From: Trichocoleus desertorum ATA4-8-CV12
GTDB lineage: Bacteria > Cyanobacteriota > Cyanobacteriia > FACHB-46
DNA: 64,000 nt
Assembly (NCBI GenBank): GCA_019358975.1
Contig: JAHHIL010000021.1
Location: forward strand, 1 to 64,000
Direction of reading: 5' to 3'
This document shows positions 25,060 through 34,453 of this stretch, piece by piece. The position numbers and the translations under genes were made by a program. The notes under the pieces are model-generated. The model did no database searches, was not told where the DNA came from, and worked only from the letters and a program-made list of their open reading frames with translations. The number at the start of each line of letters is the position of its first letter. The first letter of the stretch is position 1.

Positions 25060-26127
25060 TTACTTAGAGAGGCGATCGCGGTCATGCGGCTCTAAGAGAT
25101 TGGTAATATCAGGCCCTAAAGGAATGATGCCACCAGGATTGAGCGGAAACAAATTGCCGTAGTAATCCTGCTTTACAGCCTCCAGATTACAGGTATCTGC
25201 TACGCCTGGGAGCTGGTACAGGTCGCGTAGATACGGCCCTAAATTTTTATAGTCTTGAATTCGGCGCTGATTGCACTTGAATAGACCGTAGTACACCACA
25301 TCAAAGCGGAATAAGGTGGTGAACAAGCGTATATCTGCTAGGGTCAGGCGATCGCCACAGAGATAACGGTTTATTTCTAGAGCCGCATCTATCTCATCTA
25401 AAGCCGCAAATAGCTCCTCACAAGCTTGTTGGTAAGCAGCCTGAGTTTGAGCAAAACCACAGCGATAGACACCATTATTTACAGCGTCGTAGGTCTTCTC
25501 ATCCCAAATGTTAATCTTTTCTTGGAGATCTGACGGATAGAGATCCAGAGTGGCTTGTTGAGTAAATTGATTCAATTCCGAGTTCAATATCACAATGATC
25601 TCGGCACTTTCGTTGTTCACAATAGTGTTTGTCTCCGTATCCCAGAGAACCGGAACCGTACAACGTCCGCTATAACCGGGTTGCGCGAGTTCATACAGAT
25701 CCGCTAAGCTGCGACATCCTAATTCTGATTGGTTGAGTACCCAACCTCCCTCAGTCGGGGAAGGAGAAACAATGGTGATCGCGATCGCATCTTCGAGTTG
25801 CTTGAGGGTTCGTACGACTAGAGTTCGATGCGCCCAAGGGCACCCTAGCCCGACATACAGCTTGTAGCGTCCCGTTGCAGGTTGGTAAGGATTATCTGCT
25901 GCCGTACCAATAACGTGACGAAATTGGCTGCTAGGCCGCACATAGGCTCCCGATTGGTTACGCGGAGCCAGTTGAGACATCATCAGGTGCCACATTGTGC
26001 TCCAAGTAAACTTGCCAAGCTGAATAATCAGTTTGGGCGGGAGGGCTCTACGCTTTTTCTTTGTGGTGTTAGAGGATGCAGGCTTGCTCTCGCTGGATGG
26101 AGTTGGAGTAGGAGTTGGCTGAGACAT
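25060..26127 (-). CDS. Glutathionyl-hydroquinone reductase (GST superfamily)
   Basis: The 355-residue protein has a Pro/Thr/Ser-rich N-terminus, then the GCPWAHRT active-site motif (Cys nucleophile, typical of Xi-class GSTs), NNESAEIIVILN, NNGVYRCGFAQTQAAYQQA and a C-terminal domain ending with NPGGIIPLGP. These enzymes reduce glutathionyl-hydroquinones with glutathione. The family call is firm; the native substrate is unknown. No operon partner is seen. Confidence 0.85.
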   Translation of the reverse strand: MSQPTPTPTPSSESKPASSNTTKKKRRALPPKLIIQLGKFTWSTMWHLMMSQLAPRNQSGAYVRPSSQFRHVIGTAADNPYQPATGRYKLYVGLGCPWAHRTLVVRTLKQLEDAIAITIVSPSPTEGGWVLNQSELGCRSLADLYELAQPGYSGRCTVPVLWDTETNTIVNNESAEIIVILNSELNQFTQQATLDLYPSDLQEKINIWDEKTYDAVNNGVYRCGFAQTQAAYQQACEELFAALDEIDAALEINRYLCGDRLTLADIRLFTTLFRFDVVYYGLFKCNQRRIQDYKNLGPYLRDLYQLPGVADTCNLEAVKQDYYGNLFPLNPGGIIPLGPDITNLLEPHDRDRLSK

Positions 26128-26260
26128 GGCACCAAAGATTAAAGGATGGAGTTGGGTGGGGCTGGCAATATCTCTAACTTAACGCGAAGCCTCCGAACTC
26201 GAAGAATTAAGGCTGAGACGGTGGCAACCGCTCATATGTTTTATATAAGTTCGCTAAGAA

Positions 26261-27256
26261 CTATCGAAAATACTTCTGCTTTAGTTTGCTCCAGATTCGT
26301 TGTATTTGCAGTGTTCTGACCCGTGCTTTTGTCAGGCTAGGGATGTTAGAAACATAATTTTGTTTGTGATCGAAAAACTCATTAACTTCTTGCAAGATTA
26401 CTGTTAAGCGCTGAATGATATTCTCAGTGCGATACTCCGAAAAGAACTGCTCCGACAGACTCGTAGGCGTTGCCGTACTAACCGTTTTGAGGATGCGTTG
26501 CACATCGTACTCTAAGGAGTAACCCGCAATCTTGTGACAGTTAAATCCAGGGTCTAAGTAATCTGATAAGCCACCATTGACACTAGAGAAAACTTGGCAT
26601 CCACAAGCCATTGCCTCCATCGGCTGTAAGCCAAAGCCCTCGCTCACTCCCTGCTGTGCCCAATATTCTGCCGAGTCGTAGAGATAGACTTTAGCGCGAT
26701 TAAAAAGCTTATCGAGATCTGCAACATAGGAATCAACGACACAAACACGGCACTCTTTTTGTAAAGCTGGAATTAGGGCTTGCAGCAGATACTCTGAAGA
26801 TTTTCGTGCCTGAACCAACACATCAATATCACGTTCGAGATGGAGATTCTGAAATTGCTCAGAGATTTGGTTGGGCAAGTAATAAATTAAGGAATTCGGC
26901 GATCGCTGCCCCCAATAACCCATTGTGTTACGGCTCACGGTAATAATGGGAACATCGGCAGGGAGGTTAAATGGATAGCCTGAGCTATGAGCATGATAAA
27001 TAACAGGGTGGGGTTTTAACTGAGCGGCTAGTTTGCCCACATCAAACCCCCAACTAATGACAAAAATGCTGTCTTTGAGGTTTTTCTGTTGTAGTAAATC
27101 TTCTAAGAAAAGGACGTTGGCTTCCCGTTGGCGATAAGTGACGACTTCAGACGGACAAATCTGCTGCGCTAAATTGAGCGTCTTGAGTTCAGCCCACAAC
27201 CCCCCACAGGCGAATTTGCCCCCTGTTCCTGGAACTAAGAAGTAAAGCTTCCTCAT
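26261..27256 (-). CDS. Glycosyltransferase family 4-like protein
   Basis: The 331-residue protein shows a GT-B layout: KLYFLVPGTGGKFACGGLWAEL at the N-terminus with a Gly-rich loop, IYHAHSSGYPFNLP, and in the C-terminal half AKVYLYDSAEYWAQQGVSEG followed by GFGLQPMEAMACGCQVFSSVNGG, the donor-binding E-x7-E type motif. It transfers a sugar from a nucleotide-sugar donor; donor and acceptor are not predictable. ATG 27256 is preceded by GAGGAG. There is no cell-envelope gene cluster around it. Confidence 0.75.
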   Translation of the reverse strand: MRKLYFLVPGTGGKFACGGLWAELKTLNLAQQICPSEVVTYRQREANVLFLEDLLQQKNLKDSIFVISWGFDVGKLAAQLKPHPVIYHAHSSGYPFNLPADVPIITVSRNTMGYWGQRSPNSLIYYLPNQISEQFQNLHLERDIDVLVQARKSSEYLLQALIPALQKECRVCVVDSYVADLDKLFNRAKVYLYDSAEYWAQQGVSEGFGLQPMEAMACGCQVFSSVNGGLSDYLDPGFNCHKIAGYSLEYDVQRILKTVSTATPTSLSEQFFSEYRTENIIQRLTVILQEVNEFFDHKQNYVSNIPSLTKARVRTLQIQRIWSKLKQKYFR

Positions 27257-27443
27257 AAACTCAACGCTCCTCTACGCATTAGCCTGGCTGACTCACACAA
27301 AATCGCCCGTAGATAAGCCTACCTGATTTGAGGTTGAGCGATCGCCTGATGTCGTTTCATTCTTTTCTCCCCCACGGCCCTTAATCAGGAGACAAGAATC
27401 GATTAGGCTGGCATATATAGCGATCGCTGAGGAAGTTTGCAAA

Positions 27444-27554
27444 ATGCCTAACCCAGAGAAAAACACGATCAAAATTGAACCCGGAACTCTAGCGTTGATT
27501 ATGGCCGCTTTAATTCTTTTGCCTTTATTGTTTGTTGGCTTTCTCTCCCAGTGA
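27444..27554 (+). CDS. Small single-span membrane protein (36 aa)
   Basis: ATG 27444 to TGA 27552 gives a polar N-terminus (MPNPEKNTIKIEPG) and one hydrophobic helix (TLALIMAALILLPLLFVGFL). GAGGAAG lies about 9-11 nt upstream. The layout matches small thylakoid-complex or stress subunits, but I do not recognise it. It lies just upstream of the convergent DUF2237 gene. Confidence 0.45.
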   Translation: MPNPEKNTIKIEPGTLALIMAALILLPLLFVGFLSQ

Positions 27555-27558
27555 GTCT

Positions 27559-27924
27559 TTAGCTAATTGCATGCTGCTTGAGTTCGTCTAGCGAGGCGTA
27601 TTCCAAAGCTGAGGCATGAGTTGCGGCTAAAACAACTGGGGGAGCGGCACCCTGATCCAGTGCTTCCTTCCAGCGGGATGCACATAAACACCAGCGATCG
27701 CCTGGTTTCAAACCAGGAAACTCAAAGGCAGGAACAGGGGTGCTCAAATCATTGCCCTGAGCTTTCGTGAATGCCAAAAACTCTTCTGTCATCTGAGCGC
27801 AAACAACATGGGCACCAAAGTCACCCCCACCCGTATTACATTTGCCATCTCGATAAAACCCTGTCATCGGTGAAGTACAGCAGGTTTCGAGGGGGCCATT
27901 TACTACATTGCGGGCTTCAGTCAT
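27559..27924 (-). CDS. DUF2237 family protein
   Basis: The 121-residue protein has the DUF2237 pattern: NGPLETCCTSPMTGFYRDGKC, NTGGGDFGAHVVCAQMTEEFL, FEFPGLKPGDRWCLCASRWKEAL. Conserved cysteines (CC near the start, CLC later) and GDFG/GDRWCLC are characteristic. It is widespread in bacteria with no known function. ATG 27924 has GAGG upstream. It is a single gene, close to the end of the large kinase gene on the same strand. Confidence 0.9.
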   Translation of the reverse strand: MTEARNVVNGPLETCCTSPMTGFYRDGKCNTGGGDFGAHVVCAQMTEEFLAFTKAQGNDLSTPVPAFEFPGLKPGDRWCLCASRWKEALDQGAAPPVVLAATHASALEYASLDELKQHAIS

Positions 27925-27974
27925 TACGTTATCCTCTCACAATAGGTTCTAAGTCTACGCTGATTTCGCAAGGT

Positions 27975-30900
27975 TCATTCAGGCGGCTGAAATTGCTTAA
28001 TGAACTCGATAATTTGTCGCATTCTAAATCCTTTCGCCAATTGATGCAGATGGCTGGCAAAAGGCAACCATCGTGCATCTAGCATTTCTAGTTCAGCAAT
28101 CCTCTCGGTCAGTTTTTTGAGATCGCCCATCATGGCTAAGTGCAATAAAACCGCAATTTCATCGGGCGGAGGCGCTATCAAAGTTGAGGGGATGTTGGCT
28201 GTTTCAAAAGAGGATAGCGGTGTTGATGGAGCTTCCCGGAGGTGAGGGGCACTCTCCGTTTGTTCATAAATCCATTCTAGTTGGAGATGATGGCTCAAGC
28301 ACTCTAATAGCTCTGTCTCACGGATCGGCTTGGGTAAAAAATCGTTGCAGCCAACTTCCTGGCTCTGCTGGCGATCCATCTCAAAGATACTAGCGGAGGT
28401 CGCAATGATTATGGTTTGTTGTAGGGCAGGAATTTGGCGGATGCGACGAGTAGCCTCAAATCCATCCATTCCAGGCATCACTAAATCCATAAAAATCACA
28501 TCTGGCTGAAATTGTAGCGCTTGTTGCAATCCCTCTCGACCGTTGATCGCTGCTACTACTTCAAATCCTAGAGGCTGGAGCAGGTTGAGCAAAACTGAGC
28601 GATTATCTTCCTTGTCATCTATGACCATGATTTTCCGGCGATCGCCATTGAAGCCACAAATCCGGCGATCTTTATAGCTGGCTTCAGGGCCGCAATCAGC
28701 TTCATCCAGAGCGAGATCAAACCAGAAAGTACTTCCTTGTCCGGGTCTACTCTGCACCTGGATGTCACTTCCCATCAGTTGCATCAGTTGACGACTAATT
28801 GAAAGCCCTAGACCCGTACCTTCTATCTGTCGATGCTGCTCACTGACCTGCCGAAAGGGCAGAAAAATCTCTTGGAGATGTTCTTGGGTAACGCCAATCC
28901 CTGTATCCTCTACTTGAAACCGAAACTGATTGATATTTGTGTCTTTTGGATCATGGCTCAGAGATGAGGATGGAAAGTTGGGGGGATAGCCAACTGTGAA
29001 AGTTACCCCACCCTTTCCGGTGAATTTGACCGCATTTCCTAATAAGTTGAGTAGCACCTGTCGCAATCGCTTCTCATCGACTAGCACTAGTTGGGGTAGA
29101 GAGGAAAGGGTCTTGTAAGTCAGTGAAATGCCTTTTTGCTCAGCTCGGACACGACAGATTTTGACAATTCCCTCCAGAAACTCTGGAAACTGAATGTGAT
29201 TCAACTGAAGCTCCATTTTTTGAGCTTCGATTTTAGAGAGGTCAAGCACATCACTAATCAACATCAGAAGATGCTCGCCACACTGATGAACTACATTTAA
29301 ACCGTTCCTTTGAGGGTCGGTTAAAGTTTTATCCTTTTTGAGGATTTGAGTGTATCCCAAAATACCATTGAGAGGAGTACGGAGTTCATGACTCATGTTG
29401 GCTAAAAACTCACTTTTGGCTCGACTGGCAGCTTCAGCGCTTTCTTCGGCCCGTTGCCTTTCTTGGATCTCTTGCTGCAAGTTGAGTGTTCGTTCTTCTA
29501 CCTTCGCTTCCAAGGTGCGATTCACTTCTTCTAAGTCAGCATAAAGGCAAGCATTTTCAATAGAAATTGCGGCTTGAGCAGAAAGTAATTGCAGAACTTC
29601 TAAGCGTTCTGAAGTAAAAGCTCCAATTGTTAGGTTGTTTTCTAAATAGAGGATTCCGGTCAGCTTACCTTGGTGCAAAATTGGTGTGCATAGAACCGAC
29701 TTCGGTCGATATTTTCTGATGTACGCATCTAATGTAAAAGATCCCTCATGGCCTGCATCGTTCAAGACGAGAGGTTCATGGGTTCTAGCCACATAATTGA
29801 TCAGTGAGGTGGGATAGGGATACTGGGTGGTTCGATCTTCGATCGCTGTTGTAAGCTCAGACTGCCACGCTAGGACATCCCTGATAGTGCTACTAAAGGC
29901 GGCAACTTCTAGCTTTCCTACCTGCCCTAGCAGCAGCAATCCTATTTCTGCCCCAGCATTTTCCATCACAATCTGCATCAGCTTCTCTAGCAGCCGAGTT
30001 AAGACAATCTCGCTTGATAAGATTTGAGAGGCTTTGAAGATAGTCGCTAAATCTAGCGTTTGAGCATGACTGCCCGTGGTGGATCGATGAGTTGGTTTGC
30101 CACGATTAAAGCTTTCTCGTTGCTGGCTCCGAGAGAAAATCTCTGGATATTTTGCTTCTAGATGTTTAACTTTGGCGATCGCTCCCCAGCGCACATAGCC
30201 ATAGTAAGCCTCGCTTAAGTATGCCTGAGCGAACTTGTTCCTACCTAATGAAAAATAGAATTCTGCGGCTCGTTCGTTCGCTAGAGCTTCTTCTTGCAAA
30301 TATCCTTGAGCTTTAGCACCGATAATCGCCTGATCATAGAATTCCCTAGCCTCAGCGATCTGCCCTAGAACTCGCGATCGCTCTGCCTCTACTAGCTCAT
30401 ATTTGTGCTGAAAGTTCGTTGGGGCATGATCGGCCCAGTATCGAAGTTTCTCTTGATTCTGCCGAACTTGGTTTAAGATGAGTTCTTGTTGTGTCTGTGG
30501 AGTGGAGAGATAGATAGATAGGTGGGCTAAAGAATCATAAAAGTAGAAGACTGGCATAGAAAACCAGCCTCTCACTCCATCTAAATATTGTTTTGCTTCC
30601 GCAGCATACTCGACAGCTTGAGAGAACTCTTCAAAGAGGTAACACAAAATCAATTTGTTGAGAAATACGTAGTGAACTGTGGTGCGTTCATTCAGTTGAA
30701 TATGAAACGATAAACACTGCTCTTCGTTGTAGGCATCTCCTACTAGGTAACAAGGGCGCTCAGCAAATCCCATTAAGTTTAGAACAGTCTGATGAAATAC
30801 CTGTTGCCACTTTAGGGCGGTTTCTTGATTGATCTGAGCGATCGCCTCACTGTATCTCGCCATTTCTGGCTCTAAGTTTTTTAGCTCCAAACCACTCCAA

Positions 30901-33900
30901 TAAAGATACTGGCACTTATGGCTAGCTGAATAACCCGCATGTGCTAAATCCCCACTTTCTAGACTACTGAAGTAAGCATTCTCTAATAGGGGTAAGGTTT
31001 CTCTAATATGATGCTTCCAATGAGTAATGAAGGTCGAAACCTTAAATAAAGTTTGCCCCCTTACCTCACGAGCATCGAGAGATTCCAACAGATTTAAAGC
31101 GAGTTGTCCAAATTTGTACGCGGTATCAATATCTTGGAGTAATCCACTAAAAACGATTCCATAATCTGCGAATCCAGCCGCCGAAAAAAGTGTATTTCCA
31201 TGCTGAATGGATAGTTGGACTTCTTGGCAAGCCATTAGAATAAACAGAGCGGGTGAAGATTGATAGGCCGCAGGAATTAAACTACTAATGAGCCGCAACG
31301 CCGCTAGTTTATTCGTGTCTATCATGGGCGACAGATGAATTAAATCTTCTACGTCTATTGCTGCTAAATCGTCGTTTACCTGAGCGATCGCTTGCTGCAC
31401 ATCTAGAGAGCTAGGCGATTCTAGCAGGTTAACCCCTAGTATGGCTAAAGCTTGTAAACCTAATTTGACTGCTTCAAGCAATTTTCGTTGGATTTCACAA
31501 GACTTGATGCGTAGCTCATAGATTTTTATTTTATCTAGTTGTGTTTGCGCTTGCTGAAGTACGACAGCAGCTAGTTGCTCCATCTGCTCAAAGTCACCAC
31601 TCAGAAATGAGACTTCTACAGCTTCTTGATGCAACGCTAAAGTTAGATTGTATTGATCTTTCCAGCTAGAATCTGTTAAAAGAATTAAACCAACTTTGAT
31701 GTAACGGACAGCCGCGCCGTAAGCAGTTGATATTTTCGCTTTTTGCCCTGCTATAAGATTTAGTTCTGCGAGTTCATATTTTTCTACCTCTGAACTAAGT
31801 AAATTAGCACCATAGTTAAGTTGATTCACTAAAGCAAAGATGTTTTCTTCTCGCTTTTTAGGGGGTGTTTTTTGTAGTAGTGATTGACCGATTTTGAAGT
31901 GAGTTTGCTTTTTTTGAGAACTTGGAATTAGAGAATAAGCAGCTTGCTGTACTCGGTCATGTAAAAATTTATAGACAATTGAATCTGGGGCATCCAAAAG
32001 ATTTGGAGTGTCAAAACCGTAAACCAAAGGAAATTTATAAAATTCGTTGAGCGGAAAGACTAAGTTTGCTTCTAGAGCTGGCCATAAGTCTTGTGCTGTT
32101 TCTATCTCAGATTTTTGGTTGGCGATCGCTAAAATATCCAAGGAGAATTTATCACCGATACAGGCAGCTAACTTCAAAACTTGCTGAGTCTTTTCTGATA
32201 GCTTCTGGATTTGAGCGATCATCAGCTCAACGACATTTTCTGTAATTTCAACTTTTTGCAAAACATTAATGTCCCATTGCCAACAATTTTGCTGGAAATT
32301 AAAGTTCAGAAGCTCTTCTTGATGTAATGACTTCAAGAGTTGAGTTAAGAAAAAAGGATTCCCTTGAGTTTTTTGCCAAATTAACTCTGCTAGCGGTGTC
32401 ACTTGGGCAGAGTCAGCTCGTAACGTATCAGCCACTAATTGATTGACCTGTAACAGACTCAGGGGCTGGAGGGTAATGTGGTGAACAATGGCTCCAGCTT
32501 GTTGAATTTGCTTTAAGGTATCTGTCAAAGGATGCGCGGCGCTGATCTCATTATCTCGATACGCACCTATTAGCAATAGATGCTGGCTCTCTGGATCGCT
32601 GACCAACAGTTCAATTAGTTTCAAAGATGAGAGATCTGCCCACTGCAAGTCATCGAGAAAAAGAACGAGTGGATGTTCCACCTGACTGAAAACTCGGATG
32701 AATTGTTTAAACACCCGATTGAAACGATTTTGGAATTCCGAGGAGTTAAGTTGGGCAACGACAGGCTGTGGGCCGATCAGCCGCTTGACATCTGGGATTA
32801 CGTCAATAATCACCTGGCCGTTCGTGCCAAGAGCTTCCAAAAGCTTAGTTTGCCAAACCTCTATTTTCTCAACACTCTCTGTCAGAATTTGCTGGATCAG
32901 GTCTTGAAATGCCTGAATTAAAGAAGCATAGGGAATATTGCGCTTGAATTGATCAAACTTCCCGGAGATAAAGTATCCCCGCTGTTCCGCGATCGGTTTA
33001 TGCACTTCGTTGATCAAAGAAGATTTGCCAATCCCGGAGTATCCGCTGACTAAGATCATCTCTGTTCTACCCAGGCTGGCGCGATCGCCTGAGGTACCAG
33101 CTACCCGACCAAAAGCATCCATGAGTAAACGCACTTCCGATTCGCGCCCATACAGCTTCTGGCGAATAGTGAATTGGCTAAAGGAGTCGAGTTTTCCGAC
33201 CTGGAAAGAGATAATTTCACCAGATTGCCACATCTGCTGACAAGTTTCTAAATCTGCCTTAAGTCCCAAAGCACTTTGGTAACGCTCCTCCGCCGTCTTT
33301 GCCAGCAACTTCATCACTATGTGGGAGAGGGTAGCTGGAATGGCTGAATTGATTTGGGTAGGAGATGGAGGAGTTTTGGCGAGATGGCAGTGAATCAGCT
33401 CTAGCGGGTCTGTCGTTTGGTAAGGCAGTTGCCCTGTCAGCAGTTCGTAGAAGGTAACTCCCAAAGAATAGAAGTCTGCTCGGTAGTCGATCGCGCGATT
33501 CATTCTTCCCGTCTGCTCTGGTGACATATAGGCAAGGCTGCCCTCTAGCAAGTTGGGATGGCTGATCGTTTGATTCTCTCTAGAGAGACGAGAGGCAATG
33601 CTAAAGTCAATGATTTTGATTTGCCCCGTGTCGGGACGAACCAAGATATTTTGCGGCTTAATGTCTTTGTGCAAAATATGGTGTTGGTGCAGTTGAGCTA
33701 AAATTTCGGCTAGTTGCACGCCAATCCGTAAAAACTGACTCAACTCTAGAGGTTGGCCAGCAAAAAATTCTGTTAGGGACGTGCCAGCGAAATCTGGCAA
33801 AACCAAAGCTAAGCCGTTGTGGTAGTTCTCCAGCGCGATTGGCTTAATAATGCCGTTGATCTCTAAAGATTGTAGGATTTGAAACTCATGCCTGAGCTGG

Positions 33901-34043
33901 GTCAACTCCTCTACAGAAGGATACTCAGCTTTCAAAGCCTTGATAATCACTGAGTCTGGATCTAACGGCTTAGCAGCGCGATAAATGATGGTGTTAGTCC
34001 CCTCATAAATCACTTCTAGAATTTTGTAGCCCGCAATAGTCAT
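27975..34043 (-). CDS. Giant hybrid Ser/Thr kinase - AAA ATPase - GAF - histidine kinase - receiver protein
   Basis: A 2022-residue protein. Domains: Ser/Thr kinase (1-270; VIIK K35, HKD D127, DFS D146), AAA-type ATPase with Walker A GYSGIGKSS (K340), a long helical TPR-like region (600-1290), GAF (about 1370-1510), histidine kinase (MSHELRTP, H1552) with an ATPase domain, then a receiver with D1853 in IFMDLVMPGMDG. This architecture is the HstK-type dual kinase of filamentous cyanobacteria. It should link an unknown cytosolic signal to both Ser/Thr and His-Asp phosphorylation. After the receiver comes an all-helical tail rather than an obvious output domain. Confidence 0.9.
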   Translation of the reverse strand: MTIAGYKILEVIYEGTNTIIYRAAKPLDPDSVIIKALKAEYPSVEELTQLRHEFQILQSLEINGIIKPIALENYHNGLALVLPDFAGTSLTEFFAGQPLELSQFLRIGVQLAEILAQLHQHHILHKDIKPQNILVRPDTGQIKIIDFSIASRLSRENQTISHPNLLEGSLAYMSPEQTGRMNRAIDYRADFYSLGVTFYELLTGQLPYQTTDPLELIHCHLAKTPPSPTQINSAIPATLSHIVMKLLAKTAEERYQSALGLKADLETCQQMWQSGEIISFQVGKLDSFSQFTIRQKLYGRESEVRLLMDAFGRVAGTSGDRASLGRTEMILVSGYSGIGKSSLINEVHKPIAEQRGYFISGKFDQFKRNIPYASLIQAFQDLIQQILTESVEKIEVWQTKLLEALGTNGQVIIDVIPDVKRLIGPQPVVAQLNSSEFQNRFNRVFKQFIRVFSQVEHPLVLFLDDLQWADLSSLKLIELLVSDPESQHLLLIGAYRDNEISAAHPLTDTLKQIQQAGAIVHHITLQPLSLLQVNQLVADTLRADSAQVTPLAELIWQKTQGNPFFLTQLLKSLHQEELLNFNFQQNCWQWDINVLQKVEITENVVELMIAQIQKLSEKTQQVLKLAACIGDKFSLDILAIANQKSEIETAQDLWPALEANLVFPLNEFYKFPLVYGFDTPNLLDAPDSIVYKFLHDRVQQAAYSLIPSSQKKQTHFKIGQSLLQKTPPKKREENIFALVNQLNYGANLLSSEVEKYELAELNLIAGQKAKISTAYGAAVRYIKVGLILLTDSSWKDQYNLTLALHQEAVEVSFLSGDFEQMEQLAAVVLQQAQTQLDKIKIYELRIKSCEIQRKLLEAVKLGLQALAILGVNLLESPSSLDVQQAIAQVNDDLAAIDVEDLIHLSPMIDTNKLAALRLISSLIPAAYQSSPALFILMACQEVQLSIQHGNTLFSAAGFADYGIVFSGLLQDIDTAYKFGQLALNLLESLDAREVRGQTLFKVSTFITHWKHHIRETLPLLENAYFSSLESGDLAHAGYSASHKCQYLYWSGLELKNLEPEMARYSEAIAQINQETALKWQQVFHQTVLNLMGFAERPCYLVGDAYNEEQCLSFHIQLNERTTVHYVFLNKLILCYLFEEFSQAVEYAAEAKQYLDGVRGWFSMPVFYFYDSLAHLSIYLSTPQTQQELILNQVRQNQEKLRYWADHAPTNFQHKYELVEAERSRVLGQIAEAREFYDQAIIGAKAQGYLQEEALANERAAEFYFSLGRNKFAQAYLSEAYYGYVRWGAIAKVKHLEAKYPEIFSRSQQRESFNRGKPTHRSTTGSHAQTLDLATIFKASQILSSEIVLTRLLEKLMQIVMENAGAEIGLLLLGQVGKLEVAAFSSTIRDVLAWQSELTTAIEDRTTQYPYPTSLINYVARTHEPLVLNDAGHEGSFTLDAYIRKYRPKSVLCTPILHQGKLTGILYLENNLTIGAFTSERLEVLQLLSAQAAISIENACLYADLEEVNRTLEAKVEERTLNLQQEIQERQRAEESAEAASRAKSEFLANMSHELRTPLNGILGYTQILKKDKTLTDPQRNGLNVVHQCGEHLLMLISDVLDLSKIEAQKMELQLNHIQFPEFLEGIVKICRVRAEQKGISLTYKTLSSLPQLVLVDEKRLRQVLLNLLGNAVKFTGKGGVTFTVGYPPNFPSSSLSHDPKDTNINQFRFQVEDTGIGVTQEHLQEIFLPFRQVSEQHRQIEGTGLGLSISRQLMQLMGSDIQVQSRPGQGSTFWFDLALDEADCGPEASYKDRRICGFNGDRRKIMVIDDKEDNRSVLLNLLQPLGFEVVAAINGREGLQQALQFQPDVIFMDLVMPGMDGFEATRRIRQIPALQQTIIIATSASIFEMDRQQSQEVGCNDFLPKPIRETELLECLSHHLQLEWIYEQTESAPHLREAPSTPLSSFETANIPSTLIAPPPDEIAVLLHLAMMGDLKKLTERIAELEMLDARWLPFASHLHQLAKGFRMRQIIEFIKQFQPPE

Positions 34044-34453
34044 AGTTGCTTCACCTGCACCTGCAATAGACTTCTTGCAAATTAGAGCTCTTGACGAGTT
34101 TAGGCAGGGTCTTTACTCCTATCCGGATTAATCAGCAAAAGGTCTGGATAAGATCAATAATGACGCAAGGGACGCTGGGAAGAGAATGATTTGGTAGAGC
34201 CGCCAAACTTCTTAAGAATTCTGGGCAGGAAGGTGAGTTTTTTGCTTAAGATGGCTGAGTTTAATCACCACCTCAAGTCGCTACAGTCATGAGTGAAGCT
34301 GAAATGAGGTGCGATCGCCTCTGATTGGTTGTCTAAATTATTTAAATGGTTACTTGAGAGGGTTGAATTACTGTCTAGGTACTATCTAAAGGCAGATGCC
34401 AAATTGATGTTCCTTAAGATACATTAGCATCTACACAATTCGTAACATGACGC
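34044..34453. promoter_or_regulatory. Divergent promoter region between two sensor kinases; no gene seen
   Basis: These 410 bases separate the giant kinase (leftward) and the GAF-histidine kinase (rightward), so both promoters should be here. It contains an AT-rich stretch near 34,330-34,400 and a small CTTAAG palindrome. No reading frame or structured RNA was recognised. Confidence 0.4.
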
